Below the pieces are notes generated by a model that was not told the DNA's origin, ran no database searches, and was given only the letters and a program-made list of their open reading frames with translations. Positions 45,957-58,934 of a stretch of DNA of 64,000 nt are shown here, piece after piece (within the stretch, counting starts at the first letter, position 1; the number at the start of each line of letters is the position of its first letter). The stretch is taken from the NCBI GenBank assembly GCA_960531495.1, contig CAUIJY010000075.1, positions 2,294,001-2,358,000 of the forward strand. The letters run 5' to 3'. The translations under genes were made by a program, and so were the position numbers. This stretch comes from Zeus faber. Lineage: Eukaryota > Chordata > Actinopteri > Zeiformes > Zeidae.

Positions 45957-48252
45957 ATTTCAATCTTTCTTTAATTCTTTTTTTCAATCTTTCTTTCTTT
46001 CAATTTTTCTATCTTTCAATATTTCTTCCAATCTTTCAATCTTTCTTTCATTCTTTCTTTCAATCTTTCAATCTTTCTTTCATTATTTCTTTCAATCTTT
46101 CTTAGTTTCAATTTTTCTATCTTTCAATATTTCTTCCAATCGTTCAATCTTTCTTTCATTATTTCTTTCAATCTTTCTTTTTTCAATCTTTCTTGCAATC
46201 TTTCTTTCAATTGTTTAATCTTTCAATCTTTCTTTCATTCTTTCTTTCAATATTTCTTTCAATCTTTCTTTAATTCTTTTATTCTTTCTTTCAAACTTTC
46301 AATCTTTCTTTCATTCTTTCTTTCAGCCTTTCAATCTTTCTTTCAATCTTTCTTTCAAACTTTCAATCTTTCTTTCAATCTCTCTTTCTTTCAATATTTC
46401 TTTCAATCTTTCAATCTTTCTTTCATTCTTTCTTTCAATATGTCAATCTTTCAATCTTTCAATCTTTCTTTCATTCTTTCTTTCAATCTTTCAATCTTTC
46501 TTTAATTCTTTTTTTCAATCTTTCTTTCTTTCAATTTTTCTATCTTTCAATATTTCTTCCAATCTTTCAATCTTTCTTTCATTCTTTCTTTCAATCTTTC
46601 AATCTTTCTTTCATTATTTCTTTCAATCTTTCTTACTTTCAATTTTTCTATCTTTCAATATTTCTTCCAATCGTTCAATCTATCTTTCATTATTTCTTTC
46701 AATCTTTCTTTTTTCAATCTTTCTTGCAATCTTTCTTTCAATTGTTTAATCTTTCAATCTTTCTTTCATTCTTTCTTTCAATATTTCTTTCAATCTTTCT
46801 TTAATTCTTTTATTCTTTCTTTCAAACTTTCAATCTTTCTTTAATTCTTTCTTTCAGTCTTTCAATCTTTCTTTCAATCTTTCTTTCAATCTTTCTTTCT
46901 TTCTTTATTTCAATCTTTGTTTCATTCTTTCTTACAATCTTTCTTTCTTTCAATCTTTCTTTCAATCTTTCTTTCAATCGTTCTTTCTTTCTTTTAGTCT
47001 TTCTTTCAATCTTTCAATTTTTCAATCTTTCTTTCATTCTTTCTTTTAATCTTTCAATCTTTCTTTCATTGAATCTTTCAATCTTTCTTTCTTTTTTCAA
47101 TCTTTCTTGCAATCTTTCTTTCAGTCTTTCAATATTTCAATCTTTCAATCTTCAATCTTTCAATCTTTCTTTCAATTTTTCTTTCAATCTTTCACTCTTT
47201 CTTTCATTCTTTCTTTCAATCTTTCTTACTTTCAATCTTTCTTTCATTCAATCTTTCTTTCAATCTTTCTTTCATTCTTTCTTTCATTCTTTCTTTCAAT
47301 CTTTCAATCTTTCTTTCAATATTTCTTTCAATCTTTCTTACTTTCAATCTTTCTTTCATTCAATCTTTCTTTCCATCTTTCTTTCATTCTTTCCTTCAGT
47401 CTTTCAATATTTCTTTCAATCTTTCTTTCAATTTTTCTTTTTTTCAATCTTTTTTCAATCTTTCTTTCATTCTTTCTTTCAATCTTTCAATATTTCTTTC
47501 AATCTTTCTTTCTTTTTTCAATCTTTCTTTCATTCTTTCTATAAATCTTTCTTTCTTTCAACCTTTCTTTCAATCTTTCAATCTTTCAATCTTTCTTTAA
47601 TTCTTTTTTTCATTCTTTCTTTCAGTCTTTCAATCTTTCTTTCAATCTTTCTTTCAATCTTTCTTTCAATCTATCAATCTTTCAATTTTTCTTTCATTCT
47701 TTCTTTCAATCTTTATTACTTTCAATCTTTCTTTCAATCTTTCTTACTTTCATTCTCTCTTTCTTTCAATATTTCTTTCAATCTTTCAATCTTTCTTTCA
47801 TTCTTTCATTCCTTCCTTTAATCTTTCTTTCATTCTTTCTTTCAATCTTTCAATCGTTCTTTCAATCTTTCTTTTATTCTTTCTTTCAATATTTCATTTT
47901 TTCAATCTTTCTTTCAATCTTTCAATCTTTCTTTCAATCTTTCATTCTGTCTTTCAATCTTTCAATCGTTCTTTCTTTCAATATTTCTTTCAATCTTTCA
48001 ATCTTTCTTTCATTCTTTCATTCCTTCTTTCAATCTTTCTTTCATTATTTATTTCAATCTTTCTTTCATTCTTTCAATCTTTCTTTTATTCTTTTTTTCA
48101 ATCTTTCAATCTTTCATTCAATATTTCTTTCAATCTTTTTTACTTTCAATCTTTCTTTCTTTAAAACTTTCTTTCAATCTTTCTTTCAAACTTTCATTCT
48201 TTATTTCAATATTTCAATCGTTCAATCTTTCTTTCTTTCTTTCTTTCAATCT
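45957..48252 (+). repeat. Pyrimidine-rich satellite, block 2
   Basis: Same words as block 1. A segment at 45,964 recurs at about 46,500 and again near 48,604 ('tttttctatctttcaatatt'). A segment around 46,976-47,160 recurs near 48,775-48,950, about 1,799 bp later. No gene. Confidence 0.95.
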
Positions 48253-48470
48253 AGGGGACGGTAGCTCAGGAGGTAGAGCTGGTCGTCTTGTAATCTAAAG
48301 GTTGCTGGTTCGATCCCAGGCTCCTCCTGCTAGCATGCTGTAGTGTCCTTGAGCAAGACACTTAACCCCTCATTGCTCCTGATGGCTGCGTCCGTCGGTG
48401 TTTGAATAATTGTAAGTCGCTTTGGATAAAAGCGTCTGCTAAATGACTAAATGTAAATGTAATGTAATGT
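48253..48470 (+). mobile_element. tRNA-derived SINE, complete
   Basis: Starts 'ggggacggtagctcaggagg' (A-box TAGCTCAGGAGG, 48262-48273), B-box GGTTCGATCCC at 48307-48317, then 'tgtccttgagcaagacactt', and a 3' tail 'gtaagtcgctttggataaaa' ending in AATGT repeats. The two boxes form an internal RNA polymerase III promoter, with the spacing of a tRNA head. Transcribed and spread by a partner LINE, by family knowledge. It stands alone inside satellite, and its tail matches the fragment at 35,911-35,975. Confidence 0.9.
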
Positions 48471-51400
48471 AATCTTTCTTTCAATCTTTCAATCTTTCTT
48501 TCAATATTTCAATCTTTCAATCTTTCTTTCATTCTTTCTTTCAATATTTCAATCTTTCAATCTTTCAATCTTTCTTTCATTCTTTCTTTCAATCTTTCAA
48601 TCTTTCTTTAATTCTTTTTTTCAATCTTTCTTTCTTTCAATTTTTCTATCTTTCAATATTTCTTCCAATCTTTCAATCTTTCTTTTGTTATTCTTTCAAT
48701 CTTTCTTTCTTTCAATCTTTCTTTCCATCTATCTTTCAATCTTCCTTTCATTCCTTCCTTTCAATCTTTCTTTCAATCGTTCTTTCTTTCTTTTAGTCTT
48801 TCTTTCAATCTTTCAATTTTTCAATCTTTCTTTCATTCTTTCTTTTAATCTTTCAATCTTTCTTTCATTGAATCTTTCAATCTTTCTTTCTTTTTTCAAT
48901 CTTTCTTGCAATCTTTCTTTCAGTCTTTCAATATTTCTTTCAAACTTTCAATCTTTCTTTCAATCTTTCAATCTTTCAATCTTTCTTTCAATTTTTCTTT
49001 CAATCTTTCACTCTTTCTTTCATTCTTTCTTTCAATCTTTCAATCTTTCAATCTTTCAATCTTTCTTTCATTCTTTCTTTCAATCTTTCAATCTTTCTTT
49101 CAATATTTCTTTCAATCTTTCTTACTTTCAATCTTTCTTTCATTCAATCTTTCTTTCCATCTTTCTTTCATTCTTTCCTTCAGTCTTTCAATATTTCTTT
49201 CAATCTTTCTTTCAATTTTTCTTTTTTTCAATCTTTTTTCAATCTTTCTTTCATTCTTTCTATAAATCTTTCTTTCTTTCAATCTTTCTTTCAATCTTTC
49301 AATCTTTCAATCTTTCTTTAATTCTTTTATTCATTCTTTCTTTCAGTCTTTCAATCTTTCTTTATATCTTTCTTTCAATCTTTCTTTCAATCTATCAATC
49401 TTTCAATTTTTCTTTCATTCTTTCTTTCAATCTTTATTACTTTCAATCTTTCTTTCAATCTTTCTTACTTTCATTCTCTCTTTCTTTCAATATTTCTTTC
49501 AATCTTTCAATCTTTCTTTCATTCTTTCAATCGTTCTTTCATTCCTTCTTTCAATTTTTCATTCTTTCTTTCAATCTTTCAATCTTTCAATCTTTCTTTC
49601 ATTCTTTCTTTCAAACTTCAATCATTATTTCAATATTTAATTCTTTCAATCTTTCTTTCAATCTTTCTTTCAATCTTTCTTTTTTCAATCTTTCTTTCAA
49701 TCTTTCTTTCATCCTTTCTTTCAATCTTTCGTTCAATATTTCTTTCAATCTTTCTTACTTTCAATCTATCTTTGTTTAAATCTTTCTTTCATCCTTTCTT
49801 TCAATCTTTCGTTCAATATTTCTATCAATCTTTCTTACTTTCAATCTATCTTTGTTTAAATCTTTCTTTCAATCTTTCTTTCAAACTTCAATCATTATTT
49901 CAATATTTAATTCTTTCAATCTTTCTTTCAATCTTTCTTTCAATCTTTCAATCTTTCTTTCAATCTTTCTTTCATCCTTTCTTTCAATCTTTCGTTCAAT
50001 ATGTCTTTCAATCTTTCTTACGTTCAGTCTTTCTTTGTTTAAATCTTTCTTTCAATCTTTCTTTCAATCTTTCTTTCAATCTTTCCTTCAGTCGTTCAAT
50101 CTTTCTTTCAATGTTTCTTTTTTTCAATCTTTCTTTCAATCTTTCTTTCATCGTTTCTTTCAATCTTTCGTTCAATATTTCTTTCAATCTTTCTTACTTT
50201 CAATCTTTCTTTGTTTAAATCATTCTTTCAATCTTTCTTTCAATCTTTCTTTCAATCTTTCAATCTTTCTTTCAATCTTTCTTTCATCCTTTCTTTCAAT
50301 CTGTCGTTCAATATTTCTTTCAATCTTTCTTACTTTCAATCTTTCTTTGTTTAAATCTTTCTTTCAATCTTTCTTTCAAACTTTCAATCATTATTTCAAT
50401 CTTTCATTCTTTCCATCTTTCTTGCAATCTTTCTTTCAATTGTTTAATCTTTCAATCTTTTTTTCAATCTTTCTTTCATTCTTTCTTTCAATCTTTCTGT
50501 CCGTCATTCTTTCTTTCAGTCTTTCTTTCAATCATTCAATCTTTCAATTATTCTTTCTTTCAATCTTTCTTTCAATCTTTCTTTCATTCTTTATTTCAAT
50601 CTTTGTTTCATTCTTTATTTCAATCTTTCTTTCAATCTTTCTTTCAATCTTTCTTTCTTTCTTTCAAACTTTCAATCTTTATTTCAATCTTTCAATCTTT
50701 CAATCTTTCTTTCAATCTTTCAATCTTTCTTTCATTCTTTCTTTCAATATTTCAATCTTTCAATATTTCTTTCATTCTTTCTTGCAATCTTTCAATCTTT
50801 CTTTCAATCTGCCTTTCATTTTTTCTTTCAGTCTTTCAATCTTTCTTTAAATCTTTCTTTCAATCTTTCTTTCAAACTTTCAATTTTTATTTCAATCTTT
50901 CAATCTTTCAATCTTTCTTTCAATCTTTCAATCTTTCTTTCATTCTTTCTTTCAATATTTCAATCTTTCAATCTTTCTTTCAATCTTTCTTTCATCCTTT
51001 CTTTCAATCTTTCGTTCAATATTTCTTTCAATCTTTCTTACTTTCAATCTTTCTTTGTTTAAATCATTCTTTCAATCTTTCTTTCAATCTTTCTTTCAAT
51101 TTTTCTTTCATCCTTTCTTCCAATCTTTCGTTCAATATTTCTTTCAATCTTTCTTACTTTCAATCTTTCTTTGTTTAAATCTTTCTTTCAATCTTTCTTT
51201 CAAACTTTCAATCATTATTTCAATCTTTCATTCTTTCCATCTTTCTTGCAATCTTTCTTTCAATTGTTTAATCTTTCAATCTTTTTTTCAATCTTTCTTT
51301 CATTCTTTCTTTCAATCTTTCTGTCCGTCATTCTTTCTTTCAGTCTTTCTTTCAATCATTCAATCATTCAATCTTTCTTTCTTTCAATCTTTCTTTCAAT

Positions 51401-51989
51401 CTTTCTTTCAATATTTCTTTCTTTCTTTCAATCTTTCTTTCAATCTTTCTTTCAAACTTTCAATCTTTATTTCAATCTTTCAATCTTTCAATCTTTCTTT
51501 CAATCTTTCAATCTTTCATTCATTCTTTCTTTCAATATTTCAATCGTTCAATCTTTCTTTCATTCATTCTTTAAATCTTTCAATCTTTCTTTCATTCTTT
51601 CTTTCAATCTATCTTACTTTCAATCTATCTTTCTTTCAATCTTTCTTTCATTCTTTCTTTCAATCTATCTTACTTTCAATCTATCTTTCTTTCAATATTT
51701 CTTCCAATCGTTCAATCTTTCTTTCATTCTTTCTTTCAATCTTTCTTTTGTTAATTCTTTCAATCTTTCTTTCAATATTTCTTTCAATCTTTCTTTCTTT
51801 AAATCTTTCTTTCAATCTTTCTTTCAAACTTTCAATCTTTATTTCAATCTTTCAATCTTTCAATCTTTCTTACATTCGTTCTTTCAATCTTTCTTTAATT
51901 ATTTCTTTCATTCTTTCTTTCAGTCTTTCAATCTTTCTTTAAATCTTTCTTTCAATCTTTCTTTCAATCTTTCAATCTTTCTTTCATTC

Positions 51990-54900
51990 TTTCATTCTTT
52001 CTTTCAATCGTTCTTTCATTCTTTCTTTCAATTTTTCATTCTTTCTTTCAATCTTTCAATCTTTCAATCTTTCTTTCAATCTTTCTTTCTTTCAATCTTT
52101 CTTTCAATCTTTCTTTCAATCTTTCTTTCATTCTTTCCTTCAGTCTTTCAATCTTTCTTTCAATCTTTCTTTTTTTCAATCTTTCTTTCAATCTTTCTTT
52201 CATTCTTTCTTTCAATCTTTCTTTCAATCTTTCAATCTTTCTTTCAATATTTCTTTCAATCTTTCTTACTTTCAATCTTTCTTTCCTTAAATCTTTCTTT
52301 CAATCTTTCTTTCAAACTTTCAATCATTATTTCAATCTTTCAATCTTTCAATCTCTCTTTCAATCTTTCAATCTTTCTTTCAATATTTCTTTAAATCTTT
52401 CTTTCTTTAAATCTTTCTTTCAAACTTTCTTTCAAACATTCAATCTTTCTTTCAATCTTTCAATCTTTCAATCTTTCTTTCATTCTTTCTTTCAGTCTTT
52501 CAACCTTTTTTTCAATCATTCTGTCAATCTTTCAATCTTTCTTTCATTCTTTCTTTCAATCTTTCAATCTTGCTTTCATTCTTTCTTACTTTCAATTTTT
52601 CTATCTTTCAATATTGGTTCCAATCGTTCAATCTTTCTTTCATTATTTCTTTCAATCTTTCTTTCTTTCAATCTTTCTTTCCAACTTTCTTTCAATCTTT
52701 CTTTCATTCTTTCTTTCAATATTTCTTTTTTCAATCTTTCTTCCAATCTTTCTTTCAATTGTTTAATCTTTCATTCTTTCTTTCAATCTTTCATTCTTTC
52801 TTTCAATCTTTCAATCTTTCAATCTCTCTTTTAATCTTTCTTTCATTTTTTCTTTCAGTCATTCAATCTTTCTTTCAATCTTTCTTTCAATCTTTCTTTC
52901 AAACTTTCATTCTTTCTTTCAATCTTTCTTTCAATCTTTCTTTCAATCTTTCTTTCTTTTTTCAATCTTTTTTTCAATCTTTTTTTTCATTCTTACTTTT
53001 AGTCTTTCAATCTTTCTTTAAATCTTTTTTTCTTTAAATCTTTCTTTCTTCAATCTTTCTTTCAATCTTTCTTTCAATCTTTCTTTCAATCTTTCAATCA
53101 TTCAATCTTTCTTTAATTCTTTCTTTCAATCTTTCAATCTTTCAATTTTTCTTTCCATCTTTCTTACTTTCATTCTCTCTTTCTTTCAATATTTCTTTCA
53201 ATCTTTCAATCTTTCTTTCATTCTTTCATTCTTTCTTTCAATCGTTCTTTCATTCTTTCTTTCAATCTTTCATTCTTTCTTTCAATCTTTCAATCTTTCA
53301 ATCTTTCTTTCATTCTTTTTTTTCATTCTTACTTTTAGTCTTTCAATCTTTCTTTAAATCTTTCATTCTTTAAATCTTTCTTTCTTTCAATCATTCTTTT
53401 TTCAATCTTTCTTTCAATCTTTCAATCTTTCGATCCTTCAATCTTTCTTTAATTCTTTTATTCATTCTTTCTTTCAGTCTTTCAATCTTTCTTTAAATCT
53501 TTCTTTAAATCTTTCTTTTAATCTTTCAATCTTTCAATTTTTCTTTCATTCTTTCTTTCAATCTTTTTTACTTTCAATCTTTCTTTCAATCTTTCTTACT
53601 TTCATTCTCTCTTTCTTTCAATATTCTTTCAATCTTTAAATCTTTCTTTAATTCTTTCATTCTTTCTTTCGCACTTTCAATCTTTCTTTCATTCTTTCTT
53701 TCAGTCTTTCAATCTTTATTTCATTCTTTCTTTCAATCGTTCTTTCATTCTTTCTTTCAATTTTTCATTCTTTCTTTCAATCTTTCAATCTTTCAATCTT
53801 TCTTTCAATCTTTCTTTCTTTCAATCTTTCTTTCAATCTTTCTTTCAATCTTTCTTTCATTCTTTCCTTCAGTCTTTCAATCTTTCTTTCAATCTTTCTT
53901 TTTTTCAATCTTTCTTTCAATCTTTCTTTCATTCTTTCTTTCAATCTTTCTTTCAATCTTTCAATCTTTCTTTCAATATTTCTTTCAATCTTTCTTACTT
54001 TCAATCTTTCTTTCCTTAAATCTTTCTTTCAATCTTTCTTTCAAACTTTCAATCATTATTTCAATCTTTCAATCTTTCAATCTCTCTTTCAATCTTTCAA
54101 TCTTTCTTTCAATATTTCTTTAAATCTTTCTTTCTTTAAATCTTTCTTTCAAACTTTCTTTCAAACATTCAATCTTTCTTTCAATCTTTCAATCTTTCAA
54201 TCTTTCTTTCATTCTTTCTTTCAGTCTTTCAACCTTTTTTTCAATCATTCTGTCAATCTTTCAATCTTTCTTTCATTCTTTCTTTCAATCTTTCAATCTT
54301 GCTTTCATTCTTTCTTACTTTCAATTTTTCTATCTTTCAATATTGGTTCCAATCGTTCAATCTTTCTTTCATTATTTCTTTCAATCTTTCTTTCTTTCAA
54401 TCTTTCTTTCCAACTTTCTTTCAATCTTTCTTTCATTCTTTCTTTCAATATTTCTTTTTTCAATCTTTCTTCCAATCTTTCTTTCAATTGTTTAATCTTT
54501 CATTCTTTCTTTCAATCTTTCATTCTTTCTTTCAATCTTTCAATCTTTCAATCTCTCTTTTAATCTTTCTTTCATTTTTTCTTTCAGTCATTCAATCTTT
54601 CTTTCAATCTTTCTTTCAATCTTTCTTTCAAACTTTCATTCTTTCTTTCAATCTTTCTTTCAATCTTTCTTTCAATCTTTCTTTCTTTTTTCAATCTTTC
54701 TTTCAATCTTTTTTTTCATTCTTACTTTTAGTCTTTCAATCTTTCTTTAAATCTTTTTTTCTTTAAATCTTTCTTTCTTCAATCTTTCTTTCAATCTTTC
54801 TTTCAATCTTTCTTTCAATCTTTCAATCATTCAATCTTTCTTTAATTCTTTCTTTCAATCTTTCAATCTTTCAATTTTTCTTTCCATCTTTCTTACTTTC

Positions 54901-57180
54901 ATTCTCTCTTTCTTTCAATATTTCTTTCAATCTTTCAATCTTTCTTTCATTCTTTCATTCTTTCTTTCAATCGTTCTTTCATTCTTTCTTTCAATCTTTC
55001 ATTCTTTCTTTCAATCTTTCAATCTTTCAATCTTTCTTTCATTCTTTTTTTTCATTCTTACTTTTAGTCTTTCAATCTTTCTTTAAATCTTTCATTCTTT
55101 AAATCTTTCTTTCTTTCAATCATTCTTTTTTCAATCTTTCTTTCAATCTTTCAATCTTTCGATCCTTCAATCTTTCTTTAATTCTTTTATTCATTCTTTC
55201 TTTCAGTCTTTCAATCTTTCTTTAAATCTTTCTTTAAATCTTTCTTTTAATCTTTCAATCTTTCAATTTTTCTTTCATTCTTTCTTTCAATCTTTTTTAC
55301 TTTCAATCTTTCTTTCAATCTTTCTTACTTTCATTCTCTCTTTCTTTCAATATTCTTTCAATCTTTAAATCTTTCTTTAATTCTTTCATTCTTTCTTTCG
55401 CACTTTCAATCTTTCTTTCATTCTTTCTTTCAGTCTTTCAATCTTTATTTCATTCTTTCTTTCAATCGTTCTTTCATTCTTTCTTTCAATTTTTCATTCT
55501 TTCTTTCAATCTTTCAATCTTTCAATCTTTCTTTCAATCTTTCTTTCTTTCAATCTTTCTTTCAATCTTTCTTTCAATCTTTCTTTCATTCTTTCCTTCA
55601 GTCTTTCAATCTTTCTTTCAATCTTTCTTTTTTTCAATCTTTCTTTCAATCTTTCTTTCATTCTTTCTTTCAATCTTTCTTTCAATCTTTCAATCTTTCT
55701 TTCAATATTTCTTTCAATCTTTCTTACTTTCAATCTTTCTTTCCTTAAATCTTTCTTTCAATCTTTCTTTCAAACTTTCAATCATTATTTCAATCTTTCA
55801 ATCTTTCAATCTCTCTTTCAATCTTTCAATCTTTCTTTCAATATTTCTTTAAATCTTTCTTTCTTTAAATCTTTCTTTCAAACTTTCTTTCAAACATTCA
55901 ATCTTTCTTTCAATCTTTCAATCTTTCAATCTTTCTTTCATTCTTTCTTTCAGTCTTTCAACCTTTTTTTCAATCATTCTGTCAATCTTTCAATCTTTCT
56001 TTCATTCTTTCTTTCAATCTTTCAATCTTGCTTTCATTCTTTCTTACTTTCAATTTTTCTATCTTTCAATATTGGTTCCAATCGTTCAATCTTTCTTTCA
56101 TTATTTCTTTCAATCTTTCTTTCTTTCAATCTTTCTTTCCAACTTTCTTTCAATCTTTCTTTCATTCTTTCTTTCAATATTTCTTTTTTCAATCTTTCTT
56201 CCAATCTTTCTTTCAATTGTTTAATCTTTCATTCTTTCTTTCAATCTTTCATTCTTTCTTTCAATCTTTCAATCTTTCAATCTCTCTTTTAATCTTTCTT
56301 TCATTTTTTCTTTCAGTCATTCAATCTTTCTTTCAATCTTTCTTTCAATCTTTCTTTCAAACTTTCATTCTTTCTTTCAATCTTTCTTTCAATCTTTCTT
56401 TCAATCTTTCTTTCTTTTTTCAATCTTTCTTTCAATCTTTTTTTTCATTCTTACTTTTAGTCTTTCAATCTTTCTTTAAATCTTTTTTTCTTTAAATCTT
56501 TCTTTCTTCAATCTTTCTTTCAATCTTTCTTTCAATCTTTCTTTCAATCTTTCAATCATTCAATCTTTCTTTAATTCTTTCTTTCAATCTTTCAATCTTT
56601 CAATTTTTCTTTCCATCTTTCTTACTTTCATTCTCTCTTTCTTTCAATATTTCTTTCAATCTTTCAATCTTTCTTTCATTCTTTCATTCTTTCTTTCAAT
56701 CGTTCTTTCATTCTTTCTTTCAATCTTTCATTCTTTCTTTCAATCTTTCAATCTTTCAATCTTTCTTTCATTCTTTTTTTTCATTCTTACTTTTAGTCTT
56801 TCAATCTTTCTTTAAATCTTTCATTCTTTAAATCTTTCTTTCTTTCAATCATTCTTTTTTCAATCTTTCTTTCAATCTTTCAATCTTTCGATCCTTCAAT
56901 CTTTCTTTAATTCTTTTATTCATTCTTTCTTTCAGTCTTTCAATCTTTCTTTAAATCTTTCTTTAAATCTTTCTTTTAATCTTTCAATCTTTCAATTTTT
57001 CTTTCATTCTTTCTTTCAATCTTTTTTACTTTCAATCTTTCTTTCAATCTTTCTTACTTTCATTCTCTCTTTCTTTCAATATTCTTTCAATCTTTAAATC
57101 TTTCTTTAATTCTTTCATTCTTTCTTTCGCACTTTCAATCTTTCTTTCATTCTTTCTTTCAGTCTTTCAATCTTTATTTC
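51990..57180 (+). repeat. Higher-order repeat, three copies of 1,729 bp
   Basis: Copies begin near 51,990, 53,719 and 55,448. Distinct internal landmarks recur exactly 1,729 bp apart, for instance 'caatattggttccaatcg' at about 52,608, 54,337 and 56,066. I saw one difference between copy 1 and the others (a C/T change near 52,970). The third copy diverges after about 57,193. Confidence 0.92.
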
Positions 57181-58934
57181 ATTCTTTCTTTCAATCTTTC
57201 AATCTTTCAATCTTTCTTTCATTCTATCTTTCAATCTTTCAATCTTTCTTTCAATATTTTTTTCAGTCTTTCAATCTTTCTTTCATTCTTTCTTTCAATC
57301 TTTCAATCTTTCAATCTTTCTTTCATTCTATCTTTCAATCTTTCAATCTTTCTTTCAATATTTTTTTCAGTCTTTAATACTTTCAATCTTTTTTTCTTTT
57401 AATCTTTCTTTCAATCTTTCACTCATTCTTTCCTTCAGTCTTTCAATCTTTCTTTCAATTTTTCTTTCAATCTTTCTTTCAAACTTTCAATCTTACTTTC
57501 AATCTTTCTTTCAATCGTTCTTATATTCTTTCTTTCAATCTTTCATTCTTTCTTTCAATCTTTCAATCTTTCAATCTTTCTTTCATTCTATCTTTCAGTC
57601 TTTAAATCTTTCTTTCAATATTTTTTTCAGTCTTTAATACTTTCAATCTTTTTTTCGTTTAATCTTTCTTTCAATCTTTCACTCATTCTTTCCTTCAGTC
57701 TTTCCATCTTTCTTTCAATTTTTCTTTCAATCTTTCTTTCAAACTTTCAATCTTACTTTCAATCTTTCTTTCAATCGTTCTTATATTCTTTCTTTCAATC
57801 TTTCATTCTTTCTTTCAATCTTTCAATCATTCTTTCTTTCATTCTTTCTTTCAGTCTTTCAACCTTTCTTAAAATCTTTCTTTCAATCTTTCTTTCAAGC
57901 TTTCTTTCATTCATTCTTTCAGTCTTTCAAACATTCAATTTTTCCTTCATTCCTTCTTTCAATCTTTATTACTTTCAATCTTTCTTTCAATCTTTCAATC
58001 TTTCTTTCATTCTTTCATTCTTTCTTTCAATCGTTCTTTCAATCTTTCCTTCAATCTTTCAATCTTTCTTTCAATCTTTCTTTCAACTTTTCTTTCTTTT
58101 TTCAATCTTACTTTCAATCTTTTTTTTCATTCCTTCTTTTAGTCTTTCAATCTTTCTTTAAATCTTTTTTTCTTTAAATCTTTCTTTCTTCAATCTTTCT
58201 TTCAATCTTTCTTTCAATCTTTCAATCATTCAATCTTTCTTTAATTCTTTCTTTCAATCTTTCAATCTTTCAATTTTTCTTTCCATCTTTCTTACTTTCA
58301 TTCTCTCTTTCTTTCAATATTTCTTTCAATCTTTCAATCTTTCTTTCATTCTTTCATTCTTTCTTTCAATCGTTCTTTCATTCTTTCTTTCAATCTTTCA
58401 TTCTTTCTTTCAATCTTTCAATCTTTCAATCTTTCTTTCATTCTTTTTTTTCATTCTTACTTTCATTCTTTAAATCTTTCTTTCTTTCAATCATTCTTTT
58501 TTCAATCTTTCTTTCAATCTTTCAATCTTTCGATCTTTCAATCTTTCTTTAATTCTTTTATTCATTCTTTCTTTCAGTCTTTCAATCTTTCTTTAAATCT
58601 TTCTTTAAATCTTTCTTTCAATCTTTCAATCTTTCAATTTTTCTTTCATTCTTTCTTTCAATCTTTTTTACTTTCAATCTTTCTTTCAATCTTTCTTACT
58701 TTCATTCTCTCTTTCTTTCAATATTCTTTCAATCTTTCAATCTTTCTTTCATTCTTTCATTCTTTCTTTCAATCGTTCTTTTATTCTTTCTTTCAATCTT
58801 TCATTCTTTCTTTCAATCTTTCAATCTTTCAATCTTTCTTTCATTCTTTCTTTCAATCTTTCTTTCAAGCTTTCTTTCAATCGTTCTTACTTTCAATCTT
58901 TCTTTCTTTCTTTCAGTATTTCTTTCAATCTTTC

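Noticed and set aside
48253..48325. A functional tRNA gene
   Set aside because: A and B boxes are present but the sequence continues into a SINE body and tail, and the cloverleaf is not convincing.
48685..52394. Several more long frames and lysine/glutamate-rich frames on the other strand
   Set aside because: Same satellite by-product; the charged frames are the antisense of the same words.
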